Source: Vibrio sp. HA2012
GTDB taxonomy: Bacteria > Pseudomonadota > Gammaproteobacteria > Enterobacterales > Vibrionaceae
Assembly (NCBI RefSeq): GCF_002812955.1
Contig: NZ_PFXK01000008.1
Span: 1 to 64,000, forward strand
DNA length: 64,000 nucleotides
Direction: 5' to 3'
A program made the position numbers and the translations under genes. This document shows, one piece after another, positions 57,796-64,000 of the stretch (the stretch's first letter is position 1; each line of letters begins with the position of its first letter). Under the pieces are notes generated by a model. The model worked only from the letters and a program-made list of their open reading frames with translations. It was not told the origin of the DNA and did not search any database.

Positions 57796-58386
57796 ATGAA
57801 ACAGATGGTATTTAAACGCTTCGAGCGTTTCTGGCACTGGTCGCAGGCTCTGCTTATTATCCTGATGATGCTTACCGGGTTTGAAATCCACGGCGTCTAT
57901 ACACTGTTCGGTTTCTATACTGCCGTGCTGTACCATGAATATCTGGCTTATACCCTGATGACACTATGGGTATTCGCTATTTTCTGGCATTTCACTACAG
58001 GAGAATGGAAACAGTATATCCCGACATTTCAACAATTTCCTGAGGTACTGAGGTATTACGCTTTCGGTATCTTCAGAGGAGAAAAACACCCATATAAAGC
58101 AACACCGGAGCGGAAGCATAATCCGCTACAGCGCTTTGCCTATCTGGGATTCCATCTTGTGATGGGACCACTAGTATGGGTAACCGGTCTGCTGAAACTC
58201 TTATACAGTGACTGGGAAGCATTGGGACTGGGCTGGCTGGAGTTAAGCTGGGTAGCATACTTCCATCTGGTCGGAGCCTATCTGCTGGTGGTCTTTCTTA
58301 TCGCCCATGTTTACATGGCAACAACAGGCGCAACTCCGCTTGCATATATTAAGGCCATGATTACCGGTTACGATGAACATAACTGA
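57796..58386 (+). CDS. cytochrome b561-type membrane subunit
   Basis: 196-aa membrane protein with four helices and several histidines suited to two b hemes: RFWHWSQALLI (about 13-23), LYHEYLAYTLMTLWVFAIFWHF (about 46-67), AYLGFHLVMG and YFHLVGAYLLVVFLIAHVY. It belongs to the Ni-Fe hydrogenase/thiosulfate-reductase cytochrome b group. Its place after the octaheme gene makes it the likely quinol oxidase partner that passes electrons to the periplasmic hemes. Confidence 0.87.
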   Translation: MKQMVFKRFERFWHWSQALLIILMMLTGFEIHGVYTLFGFYTAVLYHEYLAYTLMTLWVFAIFWHFTTGEWKQYIPTFQQFPEVLRYYAFGIFRGEKHPYKATPERKHNPLQRFAYLGFHLVMGPLVWVTGLLKLLYSDWEALGLGWLELSWVAYFHLVGAYLLVVFLIAHVYMATTGATPLAYIKAMITGYDEHN

Positions 58387-58429
58387 TTTCTCATGTACCG
58401 AATAACCTTAAAATGCTCCTGATCTTCTG

Positions 58430-58453
58430 CCCCGATACGTCGGGGTATTTTTT
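58430..58453 (+). terminator. OTR operon terminator
   Basis: CCCCGA/TCGGGG with loop TACG, then TATTTTTT. Confidence 0.9.
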
Positions 58454-58557
58454 ATACGCTTGACATATATTAGGCTTTACTTAAGTTTACATTATTGCAT
58501 TATCTATATACAGGATCCGGGTCTATGCTTATAGAGAAGCAAAAAGGAGAGCCTTCT

Positions 58558-58983
58558 ATGAACATCAAGCTAGTGACTACGGTTGCACTGCTAACCCTGA
58601 GTATCGCTTCCATGCCATCTATTGCTGCGAAAGGACAGGGAAACAACGGTTCCGGCAACAGTGCCAATACCACAGAATCTCCCGGAAACAGCGCATTCGG
58701 CAAGACCCGCGGAAAGGCTGGCGGTAAAAATCGTCAGGTTAATCAGAATGCACAGGCTCCACAATTTAAAACTATTGATACCGATGGTGACGGTATGATC
58801 ACAGAGGAAGAATTTACAACATTTCGTCAGAGCAGGATCACTGAGCGTGAAGAGGAACAACGTATGCTCAGAAACAGTATCCAGGCCAGAAATTTTTCTG
58901 ATCTGGACAGTGATGGCGATGGTCTGATCAGTCTTACCGAATTTCAGGAGCATCAGACAAACAGCCGGGCAAATCGCCAGTAA
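58558..58983 (+). CDS. exported EF-hand protein
   Basis: 141-aa protein with a signal peptide (about 1-23, ending SIAA-K) and a Gly/Asn/Ser-rich linker. Two EF-hand calcium loops follow: DTDGDGMITEEEF (about residue 80-92) and DSDGDGLISLTEF (about 119-131). AAAAGGAGAG precedes the ATG at 58558, a strong ribosome site. It stands between the OTR terminator and the RND pair and is probably a separate unit. Function unknown; it may be a periplasmic calcium-binding protein. Confidence 0.85.
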   Translation: MNIKLVTTVALLTLSIASMPSIAAKGQGNNGSGNSANTTESPGNSAFGKTRGKAGGKNRQVNQNAQAPQFKTIDTDGDGMITEEEFTTFRQSRITEREEEQRMLRNSIQARNFSDLDSDGDGLISLTEFQEHQTNSRANRQ

Positions 58984-59057
58984 CCGCCTACAATAAGAAT
59001 ATAACCCTATTAAGCCCATGATATACATGGGCTTATTCCTGAATAAGAGAACAAAAA

Positions 59058-60395
59058 ATGGCCACATTCAGTTGGAAGCAAAGACTTATGTTTATCCCGC
59101 CACTCCTGCTGGGAGGGATACTGATTGTACTGGCACCGGCCATGAAAGCAGAACCTCCCAAAACCGACCCCAAACTTAATAAAAAAGTTGTCCGGGTACT
59201 CAAAATGATCCCCCGAAATATTCAGCCAACCGTTATCGGCTATGGGCATACGGCACCGGAACACGAGTGGGAGGCTCAGTCAGAACTCTCCGGCAGTGTG
59301 ATATGGGTTTCGGACAAACTGAAAAGCGGTGCTCTCGTAAAACAGAATGAACCACTGCTGAAACTGGATCCCTCCTCTTACGAATTAACCATCGCCGAAC
59401 TGGAGGCAGAGCTGGAAGTGGCTCGTCTGAAAGACAAAACCATCAATGCTTCGCTGGCTATTGCCGAGCAGGATTATCAGTTACAAAAAGCTGAAGCAGG
59501 ACGAATTGCGCGCCTGAGCACTACCGGACATGTATCCGGAACGGAAAAAGACAAAGCGTTACGGGATCAGTTGAACAGTGAGCAGCAAAGACAAACCCTG
59601 ACTAATAATCTGGCTATCAATAAAGCAGAGCAACGGGTACTGATCAGCAGACTTAATCTGGCCCGGCGGGATCTTGAACTGACGACTATCCGGGCACCTT
59701 TCGATTGCCGTATTACCGAAACCCGCACCGGACTAGCAGATTACGTCAGCAAAGGCACGTCACTCCTGCTGGCAGACAACATCGATTCTGTAGAAATCAG
59801 CGCCCAGTTCCCGATAGGAAAGATGCGCCCGCTGCATCGGGCAACAGAAAATACGACTACAGACGATCTGGCACACAGCAATCTTGAAGCGCTGGTCGAT
59901 CTGAAAGCCGGGGACAACACCATCCGCTGGCAGGGAAAAGTAAACCGCTCAGGAGGTCGCCTCGATGCTCAGACGCAAAGCCAGACCATCATTGTCACCG
60001 TAGAAAAGCCTTATGAACAGGCAGTTCCCGGGCATCGGCCTCCGCTTGTCCGTGATACGTTTGTTCAGGTTACGCTCAGAGCTCCGGCACTGAAAAAACA
60101 AATGCTGGTTCCGGTGAATGCCTTACATAACGATCAGGTTTATCTGGTCAGTAACGACGGCCGGTTAGAAAAACGGCCGGTTACCGTTGACTTTATTCAG
60201 GGACAAATTGCCGTGATCCGTTCCGGACTGGCCTCCGGTGATATTGTGATACTCAGCCAACTAGCTTCTGCAGTAGAAGGCATGGAACTGAAACCTCAGC
60301 CGGATAAAAAAATCGCCCAATGGTTAAATGAAGTGACCGGCTACACGGCTCCAGCCTCTGGCAAATCAGGTGCAGATAAACAGGGAGACAGGTAA
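59058..60395 (+). CDS. RND efflux periplasmic adaptor (membrane fusion protein)
   Basis: 445-aa adaptor with one N-terminal helix (about 12-28) as anchor. A lipoyl-type half-motif (EWEAQSELSGSVIWVSDKLKSG, about 71-92) is followed by a coiled-coil hairpin (about 112-205), the second lipoyl half (TTIRAPFDCRIT) and a beta-barrel. The gene overlaps its RND partner by one base (TAATG). No outer-membrane channel gene is next to it, so a shared TolC is likely. Substrate unknown. Confidence 0.9.
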   Translation: MATFSWKQRLMFIPPLLLGGILIVLAPAMKAEPPKTDPKLNKKVVRVLKMIPRNIQPTVIGYGHTAPEHEWEAQSELSGSVIWVSDKLKSGALVKQNEPLLKLDPSSYELTIAELEAELEVARLKDKTINASLAIAEQDYQLQKAEAGRIARLSTTGHVSGTEKDKALRDQLNSEQQRQTLTNNLAINKAEQRVLISRLNLARRDLELTTIRAPFDCRITETRTGLADYVSKGTSLLLADNIDSVEISAQFPIGKMRPLHRATENTTTDDLAHSNLEALVDLKAGDNTIRWQGKVNRSGGRLDAQTQSQTIIVTVEKPYEQAVPGHRPPLVRDTFVQVTLRAPALKKQMLVPVNALHNDQVYLVSNDGRLEKRPVTVDFIQGQIAVIRSGLASGDIVILSQLASAVEGMELKPQPDKKIAQWLNEVTGYTAPASGKSGADKQGDR

Positions 60396-63300
60396 TGCTC
60401 AACCTTTTTATTCACCACAAGACCGGTGCCAATGTGCTGATGATTGCCATCCTGCTGCTGGGGCTGTTCGCACTGCCAAAACTACAGAAAGATACTTTCC
60501 CGGTAACCCCAACCAGAGACATCGAAATTAAAGTAACCTATCCGGGGGCATCACCAGAGGAAGTGGCCGAGGAGATCTGTTCTGTACTTGAAGATGCACT
60601 GGATCAGTTAAACGGCATCGATGAATTCAGTTGCGATGCCCGAGAGAACATGGCCATAGGCAACGCAATAATAAGCTCTGATGGTAATATCGATCAGTTG
60701 ACGGCTGATATCCAGCAACAGGTCAATGCCATCAGCGACTTTCCGGAAAAAGTAGAGCAGGTCAGTGTCACTAAACTGGATCGTATCGCCAGCGTCGCGA
60801 GTGTAGCGATTACCGGTGCCATGTCTCCGGACGATCTCTACCGCTATGCCAGACAAGTAAAACAACGTCTGAAAAGCCACCCGTTAATCGCTCAGGTCAC
60901 TATCGGCGGATTCTCCGATCAGGAACTGGAAATCAAAATATCCGACCGGACATTAAAACAATATGGCCTGAGTATTTCAGATCTTACCCGTTTGATTGAG
61001 CAGCAAAGTGTCAGCCAGCCTGCCGGCATTCTTACCAGTGAACTGGAACAGCTCAGCGTACGTTTTGATCATTTGGGCAACAATGCACAGGAACTGCGCA
61101 ATATCGTGGTAAAAACCAGTGAACAGGGCTCCCGGCTGACGCTTGGCGATATCGCCCGGGTTGAGCAGAGATTCACTCAGGACGAAGATGCCATTCTGTT
61201 CAATGGTGAGAGAGCCGCCCTGCTGCAAATATCCAAAAACTATTTTCAGGACTCTCTCCGGGTTCGGGAGGCCATTCAGCAACTGGTAGAGAAAGAACGC
61301 AGAATGGCACCACAAGGGGTCTCTTTGCATATTTCTCAGGATGTGAGTGTGAACATCAGAGAACGATTACGTATTCTGACCAGTAACGGCGTACAAGGGC
61401 TGATTCTGGCTTTTCTTGTGATGTGGGCTTTCTTTAATCTCCGTTTCAGCTTCTGGGTAGCAATGGGGTTACCTGTCTCTTTTCTCGGTTCAGTTTTCAC
61501 CATGTACATGCTGGGCTACACCATCAATATGATGACCATGGTAGGAATGATTGTTGCGATCGGTCTGCTGATGGATGATTCCCTGATTATCGCCGAAAAT
61601 ATTGCGGCCAAAAAACAGGCCGGACTCAATGCTGCGGAAGCCGCTATTCAGGGTGTAAAACAAGTTGTTCCGGGCGTTATCGCTTCCTTTGCGACAACCA
61701 TGATGGTCGTTGGACCGCTAATGTTCCTGAGCGGAAAAATGGGTGAGGTACTGCGCTATATACCAATTATTCTGCTGATCACCCTGCTTGTCAGCCTGTT
61801 TGAAGCCTTTTTGATTCTGCCTTCACACCTGAGCCACAGCCATCTGAATACAGCGCCAAATCCACTCAGGGTTCGCTTTATACTCGGGTTCGAAGCCATA
61901 CGGGATCGCGTCTTTGTTCCCTTATCAATACGAGCCATTAAGGTACCTTATCTTTCTCTGGGACTGCTGCTGATGCTGGTGATGGCTGTCACTGCAACAC
62001 TCCCAGCCGGGATGCTGAAATTCAAAGCTATGCCGGCTCTGGAAAGCGATACGCTACAAGCCAGGATCCTGCTTCCTCAGGGAACTCTGCTGCCACGAAC
62101 TGAAGAAGTCGTAGCGAAAGTGACTGCCGCTCTGAACGAAATCAATACCGATTATAGCGTTCAGTTCCCAGACTCTGAACCTCTTATCCTCAGCCAGACC
62201 ATTCTGTACAACACCAATATTGATGCTAAGGAGTCCGGTCCGCATATGGCCACCATCAGTGCCGACCTGCTACCCGCACAATTTCGCCGGATCAGCATAA
62301 AAAAACTGGTTCAGGAGTGGAAAAAGAAAACCGGTCCGGTTGCAGACGTCACCATGCTTAAATTCACAGATAAAGAAAGAGGCCTTGCCGGCAATGGTAT
62401 CGATATCCGCATTCAGGGAACCGATATGGAAACGCTGAAAAACGTCAGCCGCTCCCTCCAGAAGTGGCTGAAAAGCTTTGACGGCTTGTTTAACCTGACC
62501 GATGACTTACGTTACGGACGCTCGGAAATTTACGTCAAACTGCGGGATGAAGCCGGGGTTATGGGGATCACTGCTGCTCAGGTCGCTCAGACCCTGAGAA
62601 ATGCCGTCAAAGGCAGCACAGATCTGACGGTGTTTCAGAACGGTGAAGCCATAGATATCAGCGTAAGGCTGGATGAGTTCACCCATAAGGCCAGTCTGCC
62701 GGGATTACAGGATCTGGCCGTTACTGCTGCCAATGGCCGGCTGATCCCCCTATCAACTGTCGCAGACTTCGGGCAGAAGCGGACATTTTCCCGTATTAAC
62801 AGGATAAACGGCCTGAATACGGTCACGGTACAAGGCAATATCAATACTGAAATAGCCAATGCCCGTGACATTATGCAGCAGTTTTACCAAGAATTCGTCC
62901 CTGAAAGCCGGCAACGCTTCCCCGATGTCAGTTTCGTCTCTCAGGGACAGGATAAAGAAAGTGCGGATACCGGTTCATCACTGCTGACATTCTTTATGCT
63001 GGGTGTTATCGGTATCTACCTGATCCTGACATTTCTGTTTCAGAGCTATAGCCAGCCTATTGCGGTTCTGCTGGCCATCCCTATGGCCTGGATCGGCGTC
63101 GTTCTCGGACATCTCGGTCTTGGCCTTGACCTGACAATTCCAAGTTTGGTTGGCTTTGCCACCCTGGCCGGGATCGTGGTAAACGATAATATTCTGCTGG
63201 TGCACTTTATCAAAGAAAATATCAGCAAAGGGAGCCGTCTGCCCGAAGCCTGCTCCTCTGCCGTCCGGGACAGATTCAGGGCGATATTTATAACCTCACT

Positions 63301-63490
63301 GACGACCTTTGCCGGGCTACTGCCATTGCTGACCGAAACCAGCACGCAGGCACAATTTTTAATCCCGCTGATTGCCAGCATTGCCTTTGGCCTGATATCG
63401 GCAACATTGCTGGCTTCCATCGTCGTACCTTGCATACTGATGATCTTAGACGACTTAGGGACACACAAATTGACTAAAGATACCGCGTAA
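60395..63490 (+). CDS. RND-family efflux transporter, HAE1-like
   Basis: 1031-aa inner-membrane pump of the AcrB/MdtB type with twelve helices and two large periplasmic loops. It begins NLFIHHKTGANVLMIAILLLGLFALP, has the early KVTYPGASPEEV block typical of the family, and carries paired acidic residues in helix 4 (MVGMIVAIGLLMDDSLIIAEN, about 385-405) for proton relay. Helix 10 region GLGLDLTIPSLVGFATLAGIVVNDNILL has the matching motif. It could export drugs, metals or lipophilic metabolites; not resolvable from sequence. Confidence 0.92.
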   Translation: MLNLFIHHKTGANVLMIAILLLGLFALPKLQKDTFPVTPTRDIEIKVTYPGASPEEVAEEICSVLEDALDQLNGIDEFSCDARENMAIGNAIISSDGNIDQLTADIQQQVNAISDFPEKVEQVSVTKLDRIASVASVAITGAMSPDDLYRYARQVKQRLKSHPLIAQVTIGGFSDQELEIKISDRTLKQYGLSISDLTRLIEQQSVSQPAGILTSELEQLSVRFDHLGNNAQELRNIVVKTSEQGSRLTLGDIARVEQRFTQDEDAILFNGERAALLQISKNYFQDSLRVREAIQQLVEKERRMAPQGVSLHISQDVSVNIRERLRILTSNGVQGLILAFLVMWAFFNLRFSFWVAMGLPVSFLGSVFTMYMLGYTINMMTMVGMIVAIGLLMDDSLIIAENIAAKKQAGLNAAEAAIQGVKQVVPGVIASFATTMMVVGPLMFLSGKMGEVLRYIPIILLITLLVSLFEAFLILPSHLSHSHLNTAPNPLRVRFILGFEAIRDRVFVPLSIRAIKVPYLSLGLLLMLVMAVTATLPAGMLKFKAMPALESDTLQARILLPQGTLLPRTEEVVAKVTAALNEINTDYSVQFPDSEPLILSQTILYNTNIDAKESGPHMATISADLLPAQFRRISIKKLVQEWKKKTGPVADVTMLKFTDKERGLAGNGIDIRIQGTDMETLKNVSRSLQKWLKSFDGLFNLTDDLRYGRSEIYVKLRDEAGVMGITAAQVAQTLRNAVKGSTDLTVFQNGEAIDISVRLDEFTHKASLPGLQDLAVTAANGRLIPLSTVADFGQKRTFSRINRINGLNTVTVQGNINTEIANARDIMQQFYQEFVPESRQRFPDVSFVSQGQDKESADTGSSLLTFFMLGVIGIYLILTFLFQSYSQPIAVLLAIPMAWIGVVLGHLGLGLDLTIPSLVGFATLAGIVVNDNILLVHFIKENISKGSRLPEACSSAVRDRFRAIFITSLTTFAGLLPLLTETSTQAQFLIPLIASIAFGLISATLLASIVVPCILMILDDLGTHKLTKDTA

Positions 63491-63509
63491 GTACTACACG
63501 GTATCTTTT
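63476..63509. terminator. bidirectional terminator between RND and MCP genes
   Basis: 10-bp stem AAAGATACCG/CGGTATCTTT with a 13-nt loop that includes the RND stop codon. T-runs are present on each side, fitting two convergent transcripts. Confidence 0.85.
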
Positions 63510-63512
63510 ACG

Positions 63513-64000
63513 TTATTTCTTTATTCCCAAATCGAAATCGCTCAGCAGCCCCTGCAGATGACGCGCATTATCATTAATGGTTACAGCCCGGAGTTGCAGC
63601 CGGTTTGCATCCTGTTCCGTCATGTTTGCCTGCTCGCTGATGCTCTCTATGTTACGGCTCATATCGACGGCAACCTGGCTCTGTTCTTCTGCAGCCGTAG
63701 CAATCTGTATGCTCATATCATTAATCATGTCCATATCACCGGCAATCTCAGCAAAAATTGCTTTCGATGAAGCCACCTTTTTCAGCGCTTCCTGTGCATC
63801 GTCATTATTCGCCTCAACCGTAGACGCCGAGCGCTGAATACTCGATGACAACGTATCCAGCATGGTACGGATTTCCTGTGTTGCCCCCTGCGTTCTCTGA
63901 GCAAGATGCCGCACCTCATCAGCAACCACTGCGAATCCTCTGCCCTGCTCGCCCGCCCGGGCCGCTTCAATAGCAGCGTTCAGTGCCAGCAGATTGGTCT
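63513..64000 (-). CDS. methyl-accepting chemotaxis protein, C-terminal part (cut by window edge)
   Basis: The visible 162 residues are the signalling hairpin end of an MCP. The frame enters from the window edge as [36 protein letters not shown], the most conserved part of the family, and continues through the second half of the coiled coil to the stop. The sensor domain and membrane helices lie beyond the window, so the ligand cannot be inferred. Confidence 0.95.
   Translation of the reverse strand, partial: TNLLALNAAIEAARAGEQGRGFAVVADEVRHLAQRTQGATQEIRTMLDTLSSSIQRSASTVEANNDDAQEALKKVASSKAIFAEIAGDMDMINDMSIQIATAAEEQSQVAVDMSRNIESISEQANMTEQDANRLQLRAVTINDNARHLQGLLSDFDLGIKK

Overview
The window reads as a chromosomal segment of a Vibrio or close Vibrionaceae relative. 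The strongest evidence is the quorum-sensing block luxU-luxO with a divergent Qrr small RNA. It has a sigma-54 promoter and two LuxO-type boxes (about 10.57-12.73 kb). Other Vibrio-like traits are an Rnf operon whose RnfC carries a long repeat tail, a rhombosortase, and the comEA-ppiD-hupB-lon-clpX-clpP-tig order. Nearly everything is core metabolism or housekeeping. I see no insertion sequence, prophage, integron or CRISPR array. Species cannot be fixed from the sequence alone.

Layout. 0-6.1 kb: tRNA-Tyr, then the oligopeptide importer oppA-oppB-oppC-oppD-oppF on the minus strand, ending in a terminator whose 3' UTR is an OppZ-type small RNA candidate. 6.5-9.4 kb: molybdopterin genes moaA-B-C-D-E behind a Moco-family riboswitch. 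9.6-12.7 kb: ybhK/yvcK, luxU, luxO, Qrr. 12.8-15.5 kb: uvrB and tRNA-Asn. 15.6-22.6 kb: rnfABCDGE, nth, gloA. 22.6-25.7 kb: yecM, argS and a HIT-family gene. 25.7-26.1 kb: a gene-free stretch holding a convincing small-RNA candidate with two hairpins that share one stem sequence. 26.1-30.4 kb: yfbV, ackA, pta (acetate overflow). 30.5-32.1 kb: a Tim44-like exported protein and a divergent TetR-type regulator. 32.1-39.4 kb: the menaquinone operon menF-D-H-B-C-E. 39.5-44.1 kb: alaA, a divergent yfbR, yrbL, a dGTPase-like gene, rhombosortase. 44.2-53.4 kb: comEA, ppiD, hupB, lon, clpX, clpP, tig, with two good sigma-32 promoters (before lon and before tig). 53.5-56 kb: a CPA1 Na+/H+ antiporter with a C-terminal cyclic-nucleotide-binding domain. 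56.2-58.4 kb: an octaheme cytochrome c of the tetrathionate-reductase (OTR) type with a membrane cytochrome b. 58.5-63.5 kb: an EF-hand protein and an RND efflux pair. The window ends inside a methyl-accepting chemotaxis protein.

Functional links. Several units serve respiration and growth with or without oxygen: menaquinone synthesis, Moco for molybdoenzymes, Rnf for ferredoxin/NADH-linked ion pumping, the octaheme reductase, and acetate kinase/phosphotransacetylase. LuxO-LuxU-Qrr, the possible OppZ and the 25.9 kb RNA are RNA-centred regulation. ComEA (DNA uptake) hints at natural competence, and one reading of the 25.9 kb RNA is the chitin-responsive TfoR. That reading is inference only.

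The best candidates for new biology are: the twin-hairpin RNA at 25.93-26.05 kb with a 22-bp-spaced direct repeat upstream; the perfect sigma-32 promoter firing into a 4 x 21-bp repeat array before tig; the repeated 3' UTR of opp; and a YfbR whose catalytic HD pair reads HE.
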